A stretch of 34,903 nt of DNA from Bacteroidales bacterium (GTDB lineage Bacteria; Bacteroidota; Bacteroidia; Bacteroidales; JAFGUD01). The position numbers and the translations under genes are program-made. Below the pieces are notes generated by a model. The model did no database searches and was not told the DNA's origin. It saw nothing but the letters and a program-made list of their open reading frames with translations. The stretch is from NCBI GenBank assembly GCA_016938685.1, contig JAFGUD010000292.1, forward strand, positions 1 to 34,903. The letters are read 5' to 3'. The stretch's first letter is position 1. Each line of letters begins with the position of its first letter. Positions 1 through 9,243 of this stretch are shown here, one piece after another.

Positions 1-31
1 AAATTCAGGTGTTTTTCAAACACCCAAATTT
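1..31. other. Hairpin-forming inverted repeat at left edge
   Basis: GGTGTTT (8-14) pairs with AAACACC (18-24) around a TTC loop, and the outer AAATT (1-5) can pair with AATTT (27-31) across a CA/CA internal loop. It could be the terminator of a gene beyond the left edge, but there is no strong T-run after it on either strand, so its role is uncertain. Confidence 0.35.
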
Positions 32-478
32 GAGTTGTTCTAAGTCGGGGTTAACTGAATTACAGCCCACATTCTAAAGCACATTCAGAAAAATTTCATT
101 ATTTTTATGAATAACTCAGGTTAATTTAAAACTCAAATATTTTGTTACAAGATTCGATTTCAAAAATAAAAACACATTGCAGACCATTTGTGTTTCAAAA
201 TATTATTCTTCGGCTTAATACAAAAAAGCACTCAAACCCAAACTTTTTTTATTTATTTTCCAGAACTATTCCCCTAATAATTTGAAATACAATGTAAATA
301 ATAAATTTCTCAACATTCCAAAAAAACATATTAGTTTACTTAAAGAACTTTAATTAGGCATTTTAAAAACCATTGACAGTTTTGTATAATTACAGTTCAG
401 TGAATTTTACAGATTTTTTCCAAAAACTCCTCATCGTGAACTTTAAATAAATACATAAGACAATATTTTTATTCAAGT
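32..478. other. AT-rich intergenic stretch, no gene seen
   Basis: This stretch lies downstream of the large propeller gene that ends at 479. It is strongly AT-rich and has no reading frame with a recognisable product. I see no convincing terminator for the minus-strand operon here, and no tRNA-like fold. Confidence 0.5.
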
Positions 479-3370
479 TTATTTTTCATTATTTTTCTCT
501 CTAAATTTTTCTATAATATCTGCACTCACCCACATCACGTCCTCATTACCACTTACAACCCAGCGTGTAAAAAAAAGATACTTACCGTCCGGAGATACAG
601 AAGGAAAACGTTCTTGTCGATCAGAGTTGACCTCTTCGCCCAAATTAACAGGATCTGTCCAGTTTCCCTCTGAATCGCGGAAACTAATGTAAATATCGCC
701 CATATCGGTTTTTGGGCTGCGGCGATTGGATGAAAATAACAGATAACTTTCGTCGGGAGCAATAAAGGGTGTCCAGTTAAGCAAGCCATCTCCCATGTTT
801 ATGTTTGCAGGAAGTAGTTCAGGTTTTGAGTATTCGCCATTATTCAATTCCATTCGGTAAATACCAAAATCATTCATTGATCCCACACTTTCAGCATAGC
901 CAAGAAAATAGAATGTGCCATCGCTTGTGACTGAATAATTATACGCATATTTTATTTCAGGAAAATGTTTAATAAGATCCATACACACTGGCCGACTCCA
1001 TTGATCTCCTGTTTTTTCCACAAAATAAGGTCCGTTTTTTTCGCCATTCTCTTCACCAAATGGTAGAAAATAAAGACGATTTCCGTCAGGTGAAAATGCG
1101 GGGCCGCTAATATTTGGAGAGATTGTAGGTGCATTCCAGGTATTATTAAAACGCTGCATTGTTATTCCGAATATCTGGGTTTCTTTTCCACTTTGTCTAT
1201 AGTTTGACTGCCAATACACTTCGTTGCCATCGGGCGAGAAGGTTGGCGAACCGTGCTCAATGGTTGTGTCGGTAGATACTATTCCGGGAGCAAAAACAAC
1301 CGGTATTTCCCCGGGAGGAGTTTGACCAAGATAATCGCCTTTTAGATTGGCAAATTTTCGTGAAGAATATTCCTGCAAAGCTTTCTCTTTAAGCGGCTTA
1401 AGTATTTCCGCACTAACCCAATACACATCCATAACTGTATCAGCTTCGTGACGTCTAAAAAACAGATATTTTCCATCGGGAGAGAGAGACGGATTACTAT
1501 GATGAGCTATTGTATTATTGACTTTAGCACCACAACTATTCATGTTGATTGGGGTAGTCCATATATTATCTCCTTCGTTGAAACTGATATAGAGAAGTCC
1601 ATCGCGGCGGGCACGATATGAACCAAATATGAGGTACGATCCGTCGGGTGCGATGAAGGGACTATAATCAAAATACATTGAATTAATTGTTGGACCGAAG
1701 TTCTCAGCTTGCAACGATTGATCGGCTAAACGATTTATTCCCCAAATATCAATTCCGCCAAATCCTTCCGGACGCCTGGAAGAAATATAAATAACTCCAT
1801 CGGCGGATTCAGTAATATTTCCCTCATAAGCATCTGAATTGATTGGTTCTGGAAGCTTTTTGGGGACATCCCATTTTTCAGAAGCGTGCTCAACCATCCA
1901 AATATCACCATCTTTATTGAAGTAGAGTTTTTTCCCATCTCCCGACAGAACAGGATCTCCAATATTCTGGTGTAAAGAAAATGGAGCTTCTGTCTGTTCT
2001 GACCATTTGTTGTTTGCAAATGTGCTTTGAAAAATCTTGTGCGAAACGTTTCTGTCCTTTATTTCAAGTACGCCAAAGTAACATTCTTTGCCATCGGGAG
2101 TGAAAACGATATTGGATTCTAGACGATTGGGCAAAGAAAAAATTCCGGGGGCAAAAATTACTGCAGAATCGCCAGGAGGGTTTTGCCCAAAATAAGCATC
2201 TTCAGTTTCATTTAAATTATTGCTCTCAAAAGGTTTGTTAATCCATATTTCGACAGGACAAGGAACAGACGCATAGCCATTCTTAGGGTCTAATTTTACA
2301 TTTACAATAACAGCATCTATTTTTCCATCTTTATTCATATCACCTAGTGCTACTGCTGCGCTAGGTGAATTTCCCAAACTAAGCTTACTATCTGAGAAAT
2401 GTCCTTTACCGTCATTATGCCAAACCCTGTTAGGTGCTCCATCGCCAAAAGGAACTTTACCATGGCAGATAAATAAATCAAAATTGCCATCACCATCAAA
2501 ATCGGCGGTCTGTGCAGAACCTGTATTATCACCAAGTTTTTGTCCGCTATCTGTAAAATTTCCCTTTCCGTCATTAAAAAACATCATATTTCCGGCTTCA
2601 CTATTACTGGCAAGAAACAAATCCAAGTCGCCATCATTATCAAAATCACATAAAATTGCATTTCGACTTACTGCATCAACAATATCATGGCTCCTTTCAG
2701 TAAATTTCTTTTCGGCACTACCAAACCAAATTTTGTTTGCAGAATGCTTCATTGCAGGAGGTGGTGTGTGTGGAATAGCCACATAGATATCGGTAAAACC
2801 ATCATTATTAATGTCGCCGAAAGCATAACTTGCCTGTGCCCAACCTCCAAGGCTTTTTTCGGTATTCGTAAAGTTGCCTTTGCCATCGTTAATTAGAATT
2901 CTGTCGGTAGTTTGAGAACGACTGATTATGTCAATATCTCCATCGTTATCCACATCTGCTAATACAGACGAATACATTAAAATATCGGAGGAAAGCTTGA
3001 TATTGAATTCGTAATGATTGTCCCCGTCATTAAGATAAATACTATCCTGGCAGACAACATCTACAAATCCATCACCATTGAGGTCTCCAAAACTTGCAAA
3101 AATACCAGAGCCAAAGCTGATATCTGATTCAGAAATTTCCCCATTCCCATTGTTTATCCATATTTTGCCACCCAAATATGCATCTAAATTACCATCCCCG
3201 TTTATATCTACCAGTTTGATATCCCAAGAATTATTAGCTTGTATGCTTTGCCCGTTTGTTATAAATGATACCTGAGCCTTAACAGTATTAGTTTGCAATG
3301 CAAGTATCACAATGCAAATACTTATAACTTTGGAAAATTTTACGGTTGATCTGTTATGTTTTTTTTTCAT
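479..3370 (-). CDS. Secreted FG-GAP/VCBS plus double PD40 propeller protein
   Basis: This is a 963-residue exported protein. Residues 1-32 form a signal peptide (Lys-rich start, hydrophobic core, VKA before Gln33). Residues 50-375 hold seven FG-GAP/VCBS-type repeats, each with a calcium-loop motif of the form DxNxDG or DxDxDG (near 54, 96, 139, 186, 242, 290, 344), which fits one seven-bladed integrin-like propeller. Two PD40/TolB-like modules follow, about 392-663 and 680-963. Each opens with a YxGQxPPG...FAPGI motif, contains SPDGK-type blades and closes with a WVSA motif. The ATG at 3370 is preferred: it lies 10 bp after the upstream stop and starts the signal peptide, whereas the longer frame begins at a TTG (3412) and overlaps that gene. 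No type IX secretion C-terminal domain is evident. A surface or periplasmic binding role is inferred; the ligand is unknown. Confidence 0.85.
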   Translation of the reverse strand: MKKKHNRSTVKFSKVISICIVILALQTNTVKAQVSFITNGQSIQANNSWDIKLVDINGDGNLDAYLGGKIWINNGNGEISESDISFGSGIFASFGDLNGDGFVDVVCQDSIYLNDGDNHYEFNIKLSSDILMYSSVLADVDNDGDIDIISRSQTTDRILINDGKGNFTNTEKSLGGWAQASYAFGDINNDGFTDIYVAIPHTPPPAMKHSANKIWFGSAEKKFTERSHDIVDAVSRNAILCDFDNDGDLDLFLASNSEAGNMMFFNDGKGNFTDSGQKLGDNTGSAQTADFDGDGNFDLFICHGKVPFGDGAPNRVWHNDGKGHFSDSKLSLGNSPSAAVALGDMNKDGKIDAVIVNVKLDPKNGYASVPCPVEIWINKPFESNNLNETEDAYFGQNPPGDSAVIFAPGIFSLPNRLESNIVFTPDGKECYFGVLEIKDRNVSHKIFQSTFANNKWSEQTEAPFSLHQNIGDPVLSGDGKKLYFNKDGDIWMVEHASEKWDVPKKLPEPINSDAYEGNITESADGVIYISSRRPEGFGGIDIWGINRLADQSLQAENFGPTINSMYFDYSPFIAPDGSYLIFGSYRARRDGLLYISFNEGDNIWTTPINMNSCGAKVNNTIAHHSNPSLSPDGKYLFFRRHEADTVMDVYWVSAEILKPLKEKALQEYSSRKFANLKGDYLGQTPPGEIPVVFAPGIVSTDTTIEHGSPTFSPDGNEVYWQSNYRQSGKETQIFGITMQRFNNTWNAPTISPNISGPAFSPDGNRLYFLPFGEENGEKNGPYFVEKTGDQWSRPVCMDLIKHFPEIKYAYNYSVTSDGTFYFLGYAESVGSMNDFGIYRMELNNGEYSKPELLPANINMGDGLLNWTPFIAPDESYLLFSSNRRSPKTDMGDIYISFRDSEGNWTDPVNLGEEVNSDRQERFPSVSPDGKYLFFTRWVVSGNEDVMWVSADIIEKFREKNNEK

Positions 3371-3380
3371 AATTACTTCA

Positions 3381-4382
3381 TTATTTATTTCTGTAATTTT
3401 CAATAATATCAATACTCACCCAGTAAATATCCGTTTTTCCCATACCCGGATGTTTGTATGAGTTTATAAAATCATCTTTTATCTTTTGATAAGTCAGTTT
3501 TTCGTTAGCCTCTTCTTTTTTTATAAAATGGCTTGATGTAAAGAAAAAATATTTACCGTCAGGGTCAACCATAGGGCAAAATTCACCTCCTGTTTTATTA
3601 ATTTCTTCTCCCATATTTTGCGGAATACTCCACTCTCCATCGTTATTGAATGTAATATATAAACCATTACCCTCCGGTCTGCCATAGGTTCTGAAAATCA
3701 TAAAATCTTCATTTGGTGAAATATAAATATCTCCTTCCCAATATTTATTAATCGTATCATTTAATTTTACAGATGGTTCAAAACCACTACCATTTTTTTT
3801 TGCGAAATAAATATCCCTGTTATTTCCGCCACCTCTTCCCGATGAAAAGTATAAAGTTCCGTCTTTTGTTAAACCTGGATAAATATCGTCGCTGTCTGAA
3901 TTTATATCCGAATCCAAATGTTCAGGATTAGCCCATTCCCCGTTGATTTTTTCGACACGCCAGATGTCCCAGTCTGTTTTGGGGTTTTGTAGGCTGTCGA
4001 TTGGGCGTTTTGACACGAAATACAACCATTTTCCATCAGCAGTAATAAACGGGTCTGCTTCGGAATATATGCCCGAAAAACTCGCCACTTCCGGTGCTGA
4101 CCATTTTGCCCCATCATATTTCATAAACATAATCACAAATTTTCTGTCAGGCATAATTACTGAAAAGAAGAACTCTGTATAGTCCGGCGAAAAACAAGCA
4201 TTTATTTCAGACATTCCGGTAGATACAATATTGGGAGCAAATATTTCGGCAGTAAGTCCCGGTTCTTTTTGACCAATATACTTACCAGTTAATTCAGGGA
4301 ATGTGGCTTCTTCTTTTTCCGTTTGCTCAACATTACAGCCCAGTGCAATGAAGACTAATAAAATTAAAATTTGATTTTTCAT
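3381..4382 (-). CDS. PD40-repeat beta-propeller lipoprotein
   Basis: This 333-residue protein begins with a lipoprotein signal (hydrophobic residues 5-14, lipobox ALGC with Cys16). Acidic residues follow the cysteine (EQTEKEE), a feature linked in Bacteroidota to surface display, although the exact export motif varies. Residues 35 to the end form one PD40/WD40-like module: the YIGQKEPG...FAPNIVS opening, several blades with PDGK-like turns, and a WVSIDIIE closing motif. The same module occurs twice in the protein encoded 10 bp downstream, so the pair probably arose by duplication or module fusion. Likely roles are binding a peptide, a glycan or a partner protein; no catalytic motif is visible. 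It sits 78 bp downstream of the alpha/beta hydrolase and is probably co-transcribed with it. Confidence 0.85.
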   Translation of the reverse strand: MKNQILILLVFIALGCNVEQTEKEEATFPELTGKYIGQKEPGLTAEIFAPNIVSTGMSEINACFSPDYTEFFFSVIMPDRKFVIMFMKYDGAKWSAPEVASFSGIYSEADPFITADGKWLYFVSKRPIDSLQNPKTDWDIWRVEKINGEWANPEHLDSDINSDSDDIYPGLTKDGTLYFSSGRGGGNNRDIYFAKKNGSGFEPSVKLNDTINKYWEGDIYISPNEDFMIFRTYGRPEGNGLYITFNNDGEWSIPQNMGEEINKTGGEFCPMVDPDGKYFFFTSSHFIKKEEANEKLTYQKIKDDFINSYKHPGMGKTDIYWVSIDIIENYRNK

Positions 4383-4460
4383 TTTTTAAAAACTAATTAG
4401 TTAATTGTATTTTCATACTATTGTTGTATTCAACTTGTTTCTCATGTTATGCAAAGTGTT

Positions 4461-5924
4461 TTATTCGGAATTCATATTCATTATTTCATCATATAAACTT
4501 TTTATATCTTCGTTATCATTATCAATATCTTTTGCCTTGGTTATTGCAACTTTGGCTGCCTCAATATTATTTTCTTCTTTATATGCGATAGCCAAAAAAT
4601 AAAAACCTTCCGATGATTCAGGATTTATTTCTGTATTAGCTGTGAATATTTTTATTGCGTTGTCATTTTTATTCCCTAAAAACATTTTACCCATAACATT
4701 AATCATACTTGCCTTATCTTTATATAATGATTCATTCGATTTCATATCTTTTATCGAAAAATCAATCCCTTCTTTTAAAATCTTGTTTAACAATTGAGCA
4801 ATAATGTTGTAATCAGCAGTATCTTTTTGAATTAATTCATTATCAGTTATTTCAAATTCTTTTGGATTATCAATTCCCAATTTTAATGTGGCATTAAAAA
4901 AATCATTAACACTTTCACACATAACTGTATAGCTTTCAGTTATGCTATTTATATTATCATTTTTACTGCATAATGCAAATTGATACCAATAAGAAATAAA
5001 TCCGTTATGGTCTATTGCTGTCATCTTATACAAATATTTATTCTTGGCTGGAATAGAACTATAATACGGAAAAACTGAAAAATCTTTAAACTTATTTGCA
5101 ATCATCAAGTATGGAACATTTGCTTTATCAAAACTAAACTCATCAATATTAATTAGGATAGGATAAAAAGCGTATTCATGACTGCCGTCTAAACTAGCTA
5201 CAGCTTTCACTTCGGGAGTTCTCATCTGATAAATTATTGTCGCCATACTTCCAGTACTGAATCCGAATAATCCAATATTTGGAAAATTTAATTTCAAAGA
5301 ATCACTTATGTATTTTACAATAAATTCCATATCTTGAACTTGTGCTAAGGTTGCTTTTCCTTGATCATATCGGTTTAATGATTCATATCCCGCAGAACCA
5401 ACAGACACAACATAAAATCCGTTGCTTGCCAAATACTCACACATAATATGGTTTTGTACTGCAGATTTACTATTTGATGGAGCATATATAATCATAGGAA
5501 ATTCATCAACAATTGGTTCTGCATTGAATATTGCTTTAACAGGGCTGTTTAGCACATCTTCTGTTGTTACTAGGGTATCAATTCCAAATAACTGTTTGGA
5601 GAATCCTAAGTAAGCATCAATGAAGTTGTAAGAAATAATGTCAATGTCTTGTTGTTTGGTATCAAAATATTCTCTGATTGCTATCAAATCAATATAATCT
5701 TTAAATGACATGCTTTTCAACTCAGAATTATTTTGAGATGGATACCAAAAATGAATTAACATGGGGCGATTAACTGTATCTTGACCAATAACATAATTTC
5801 TTGAATTATCTGTTGCCTTAAAATACTTAAAGCCAATATCATAACTTCCTTTACCATCAACCTGACAAAAACAAACCTTAAATACGAGAAGCAGCAAACA
5901 AATTGATTTTATTTTTTTTTTCAT
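4461..5924 (-). CDS. Secreted alpha/beta hydrolase with TPR-like C-terminus
   Basis: This is a 487-residue protein with a signal peptide (about 1-20). The middle resembles the dienelactone hydrolase / platelet-activating-factor acetylhydrolase group. The nucleophile elbow is GFSTG with Ser223; Asp246 (in SLDGSH) and His306 (in AIDHNG) are plausible triad partners, although the Asp assignment is tentative. An RPMLIHFWYP strand at 53-62 and an FPMIIYAPS strand at 142-150 fit the fold. Residues about 405-475 look like one or two TPR helical hairpins (FYFLAIAYKEENNIEAA...), an unusual addition for this enzyme group. The gene is 51 bp downstream of tetR and upstream of the propeller genes, so it is likely the enzyme of that operon. 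Substrate unknown; an ester or lipid is likely. Confidence 0.8.
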   Translation of the reverse strand: MKKKIKSICLLLLVFKVCFCQVDGKGSYDIGFKYFKATDNSRNYVIGQDTVNRPMLIHFWYPSQNNSELKSMSFKDYIDLIAIREYFDTKQQDIDIISYNFIDAYLGFSKQLFGIDTLVTTEDVLNSPVKAIFNAEPIVDEFPMIIYAPSNSKSAVQNHIMCEYLASNGFYVVSVGSAGYESLNRYDQGKATLAQVQDMEFIVKYISDSLKLNFPNIGLFGFSTGSMATIIYQMRTPEVKAVASLDGSHEYAFYPILINIDEFSFDKANVPYLMIANKFKDFSVFPYYSSIPAKNKYLYKMTAIDHNGFISYWYQFALCSKNDNINSITESYTVMCESVNDFFNATLKLGIDNPKEFEITDNELIQKDTADYNIIAQLLNKILKEGIDFSIKDMKSNESLYKDKASMINVMGKMFLGNKNDNAIKIFTANTEINPESSEGFYFLAIAYKEENNIEAAKVAITKAKDIDNDNEDIKSLYDEIMNMNSE

Positions 5925-5975
5925 AATGTATTGAGATTAAATTTTATAATTTATTTTAAATATCAAAAACTTTAA

Positions 5976-6527
5976 CTAATATTTTATAACCAGATTTAAT
6001 TCTTTTCTGACTTCTTTTTCATAATCAGGGCTTTGTTCTTTATATCTTATAGTTTCATGATAACCAATAAAATGTTTGTGTAAAAATGTTGCTTTAATTT
6101 TTGCTTCTTGTTTTGAATATCCCATTTCCTGCAAGATTGTACATGCATATTCAATTCTTTTATAGTCAATTTCATCAACTATTGTTTGAATCTCTTTTTT
6201 CTTTCTAGCATATCTTTTCAAATAAAACACAAAATCAAAATAAGGGTCTTGTTTATAGATCAAAGCTATAAATGTTTTAAATTTTTCTAATCCTACTTGC
6301 AGACTATTAGTTAAGTCTATTATTCTTGTAGTTTCCTTATTTATATAAAACATTATCAACTCTTTAATAAAGTTTTCTTTGGTTTTGAAATACCAATAAA
6401 AACTTGATTTATTTACTTTCAGTTTTTTTGCCATTTTTTCAACAACAATTCCTGAATCTCCTTGTTCTGCAAAGAGTTCATAACCCAAATTAATCCATTC
6501 TTCTTTTTTTACTATTATTTTCGGCAT
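5976..6527 (-). CDS. TetR-family transcriptional regulator
   Basis: This 183-residue protein has a typical TetR N-terminus. Helices at about 9-58 contain the helix-turn-helix (VVEKMAKKLKVNKSSFYWYF, with the YWYF...KENF signature that ends the domain). The C-terminal part is helical and variable, as expected for ligand binding and dimerisation. It is the first gene of a minus-strand run with the alpha/beta hydrolase and the two propeller genes. A perfect palindrome overlaps the predicted promoter just upstream, which suggests autorepression and co-repression of the downstream genes. The ligand cannot be predicted. Family assignment is firm; the regulated set is inferred from gene order. Confidence 0.92.
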   Translation of the reverse strand: MPKIIVKKEEWINLGYELFAEQGDSGIVVEKMAKKLKVNKSSFYWYFKTKENFIKELIMFYINKETTRIIDLTNSLQVGLEKFKTFIALIYKQDPYFDFVFYLKRYARKKKEIQTIVDEIDYKRIEYACTILQEMGYSKQEAKIKATFLHKHFIGYHETIRYKEQSPDYEKEVRKELNLVIKY

Positions 6528-6554
6528 TTTTATAGACGTTTACGTTTAAAAAAA

Positions 6555-6585
6555 CAAACATACGAATTTGTTTTATTAAACGCAA
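6555..6585 (-). promoter_or_regulatory. Bacteroidota-type promoter of the tetR operon
   Basis: On the minus strand, TATGTTTG (6562 to 6555) matches the -7 consensus TAnnTTTG, and a TTG (6585 to 6583) lies exactly 20 bp upstream as the -33 element. The -7 box is about 28 bp before the ATG at 6527. The -33 TTG falls at the centre of the 6571-6598 palindrome. Confidence 0.75.
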
Positions 6586-6598
6586 GCGTTTAATAAAA
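6571..6598. promoter_or_regulatory. Perfect palindrome, likely TetR operator
   Basis: TTTTATTAAACGC and GCGTTTAATAAAA are exact reverse complements (13-bp arms) separated by AA. The length and symmetry suit a dimeric TetR protein. The site lies 44 bp upstream of the tetR start and covers the -33 element. A further half-site-like direct repeat (ACGTTTACGTTT) lies at about 6536-6547, next to the transcription start. Confidence 0.75.
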
Positions 6599-6878
6599 AT
6601 TTTTTACAAAAATCTTTTTTTACGAATTGTTTGGGATTGAGGATAAGGATAAAATCCTATTAGATAGCGCTATATCAGCGAAGAAATTGAGAGTTGTTAA
6701 ATATTATCACCATGTAACAGAATATTCTCAGAAGTTTCAATACTTTTATAAGAACTTCAAATAATAAAAACTACACCGCACAGCAATTATCTTAAATTGG
6801 TCAAATGAATTTTAAAGGTTTTATTTTATTATTATTCAAGATACTTAAAACGAAATACAATCATATTAACACAAGAAA

Positions 6879-9056
6879 TCAAATAACTAGCAATCCGCAT
6901 ATTTTAAGAATATCTACCGGTTTTGAGAACCAAAATAAGTCAAAATCCTCAAAATATTTTTCATAATCTGCTTTTAACATTGCGTAAGTGAGTTGAAAAT
7001 CAGAACTAATTGATAATTTGTCTAAGATTTCTATAAGCCACTCACCTAATCTTTTGTCTAATGGAAACTGAAATTGCTCTGAATTGTCGTAAAATGTAAA
7101 ATCCAATATTTCTTTCTTTTTATTTGAAGATTTTCTCACAAAAGGCAGATTTCCAATCCAAATAATTCTATTATTTGGTTTTGTTTCAACGTATTCTTCT
7201 GATTCTAAATATCTTAAAATCAAGTTTTCCTTAACTGTTGTATTTGGAATTTTAAAATCAAACCAATCTTGTAATGGATAGTCAAAACATGTTCCGTGCA
7301 TGTAGTTAAAAATAGATTTTTTGAGGCCAAAACTAAATTTATTATGATTTATGCCTGTTTTATCTTTAAATTGAACATCGTTATTTGCAAAAGATGCGTT
7401 TTTAAATTCCGGTGTAATATTGTATAAATCAGGATTTTGTCCTACATGACTATGAACAGTTAATGCAAACTGATGCCAAAAACCCGACTGAATTATTCCT
7501 AATTCAAACATTTGTCTAACCATTTCCAAACTGTCAACTGTTTCTTGCTGTGTTTGAGTCGGAAAACCATACATTAAATAAGCATGAACCAAAATTCCAG
7601 CTTCGGTAAAATTACTTGTAACTTGCGCAACTTGCTCAACAGTAACACCTTTGTTTATAAGGCTTAACAATCTGTCAGAAGCAACTTCAAGTCCGCCTGA
7701 AACAGCAATACAACCTGATTTTTTCAGCAAAATGCAAATATCAAGTGTGAAACTTTTTTCAAAACGAACATTTGTCCACCAAGTAATTGATAATTTGCGT
7801 TTTAGCAATTCAATAGCAACAGCTTTCATAAGTGCAGGTGGAGCTGCTTCGTCAACAAAATGAAATCCTTTTTCGCCTGTTTGGTCTATTATTTTTTCTA
7901 TTTTATCTACAATTTCTACTGCTGTTGTTGCATCATATCTTTTTATATAATCCAAAGAAATATCGCAAAAAGTACACTTTGCCCAGTAACAACCATGAGC
8001 CATTGTTAGTTTATTCCATTTTCCGTCGCTCCACAAACTGTGCATCGGATTAGCAATTTCAATAACAGACAAATATTTATCTAACTGAAAATCAGAATAA
8101 TCTGGTATGCCAACTTCTTTTTGTAAATAATCTTTTTTTTCTGATGAATTTATATAAACTACTTTGTCATTTTCCAGAATAAATGTTCTTTTTAGATTTT
8201 TGCCCTTATTTTCTGTTAAAATTTCATTAAAAATCAATTCCAAAGGCAATTCGCCATCGTCTAATGTTATATAATCGAAAAACTCAAAAACTCGTATGTC
8301 TGAAAGGCTTCTAAATTCAGTATTTGCAAAGCCACCGCCCATTACAATTTTAATATTGGGATATTTATTTTTTATAAATTGTGCCCCTCTAAATGCGCTA
8401 TATAAATTACCGGGGAAAGGCACTGAAAAACCAACTAATTTGGGTTGAAATTCAGAAATTTTCTCATTTAATATTTTCAAACATATAGTATCTATATAAG
8501 ATGGTTTTTGCTTTAAAATGGAATATAATTCGTCAAAATAATTAGCACTTAACGCAAGTTTTTCGGCATAACGACTAAAACCAAAATTTCTGTCAACACA
8601 TTCTACAATAAAATCGGATAAATCTTCGATAAATAAAGTTGCTAAATGTTTAGCTTTGTCTTGCAAACCCATGTTTCCAAAAGCTGAATCTAAATATTCA
8701 AGTTGCTGAAAACGAGAAGCTTGCGGCAGAAAATTATATGAACAAATCTGACGAGCGAAAGTTTGATTTTTGCCTTGTAGAAATGCAATAATATTGTCAA
8801 TTAAAAATAAATATTCATTTCTAAGTCCATAAATTTTAAAAGAATTGTCAGATTTTATTCTATTATTTTTAAAAGCAAAATCGAATAAATAACCAAGTTT
8901 TTCTTTGGTAAAAAGTTCATTTATTACTTCAATTCCCAAATCAATCTGAAAAGAAGAAATGTTTTTAGTGTTCAAAAACCCTTTCAAATATGCAGTTGCC
9001 GGATAAGGGTTATTTAATTGTGTAAAAGGAGGAATTACTAGTAATATTTCTTTCAT
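6879..9056 (-). CDS. B12-binding-type radical SAM protein
   Basis: This is a 725-residue protein. The N-terminus (VIPPFTQLNNPYPATAYL, about 7-24) and a Rossmann-like stretch at about 205-275 (LVGFSVPFPGN, IKIVMGGGFANTE, FDYITLDDGE) match the cobalamin-binding domain seen in many radical SAM enzymes. A helical insert of about 150 residues lies between them, and the DxHxxG cobalamin-ligand motif is not evident. The radical SAM core follows. Its cluster cysteines are C356, C361 and C364 in GCYWAKCTFCD, giving CX4CX2C rather than the usual CX3CX2C. Later features (GGLEVASDRLL, YLMYGFPTQT) fit the SAM barrel. Members of this group perform methylations, ring rearrangements or other radical chemistry; the substrate cannot be told. 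It lies 187 bp downstream of a histidine phosphatase on the same strand. Confidence 0.82.
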   Translation of the reverse strand: MKEILLVIPPFTQLNNPYPATAYLKGFLNTKNISSFQIDLGIEVINELFTKEKLGYLFDFAFKNNRIKSDNSFKIYGLRNEYLFLIDNIIAFLQGKNQTFARQICSYNFLPQASRFQQLEYLDSAFGNMGLQDKAKHLATLFIEDLSDFIVECVDRNFGFSRYAEKLALSANYFDELYSILKQKPSYIDTICLKILNEKISEFQPKLVGFSVPFPGNLYSAFRGAQFIKNKYPNIKIVMGGGFANTEFRSLSDIRVFEFFDYITLDDGELPLELIFNEILTENKGKNLKRTFILENDKVVYINSSEKKDYLQKEVGIPDYSDFQLDKYLSVIEIANPMHSLWSDGKWNKLTMAHGCYWAKCTFCDISLDYIKRYDATTAVEIVDKIEKIIDQTGEKGFHFVDEAAPPALMKAVAIELLKRKLSITWWTNVRFEKSFTLDICILLKKSGCIAVSGGLEVASDRLLSLINKGVTVEQVAQVTSNFTEAGILVHAYLMYGFPTQTQQETVDSLEMVRQMFELGIIQSGFWHQFALTVHSHVGQNPDLYNITPEFKNASFANNDVQFKDKTGINHNKFSFGLKKSIFNYMHGTCFDYPLQDWFDFKIPNTTVKENLILRYLESEEYVETKPNNRIIWIGNLPFVRKSSNKKKEILDFTFYDNSEQFQFPLDKRLGEWLIEILDKLSISSDFQLTYAMLKADYEKYFEDFDLFWFSKPVDILKICGLLVI

Positions 9057-9243
9057 CTGTTTATTTTTTATTTTTTCATTATTGTCAGATGTTACTCCAC
9101 GAAAAAATAATCATTTCCTTATGTGTAAATAATTATTTTTACATGTTCGTTTAATCTATTAAAAAATAATTTAAATCGTCTTCTGTCGCGATTTTTTTTA
9201 GGAAAAATTGAAGGTAATTTTTATAATGCGTTAAATGAGAGTT

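Noticed and set aside
479-3370. Type IX secretion substrate
   Set aside because: The C-terminus is a PD40 blade ending in EKNNEK, without the usual C-terminal sorting domain.
3371-3412. N-terminal extension of the large propeller protein from a TTG at 3412
   Set aside because: It overlaps the upstream gene and would place 14 residues before a normal signal peptide.
6664-6673. ATAGCGCTAT 10-bp palindrome downstream of the radical SAM gene
   Set aside because: No promoter or gene start is placed to use it; one short palindrome is weak evidence.
9124-9143. TGTAAA...TTTACA near-palindrome upstream of the radical SAM gene
   Set aside because: The arms are only 6 bp in very AT-rich sequence; reported only as a possible relative of the repeats at 13.7 kb.
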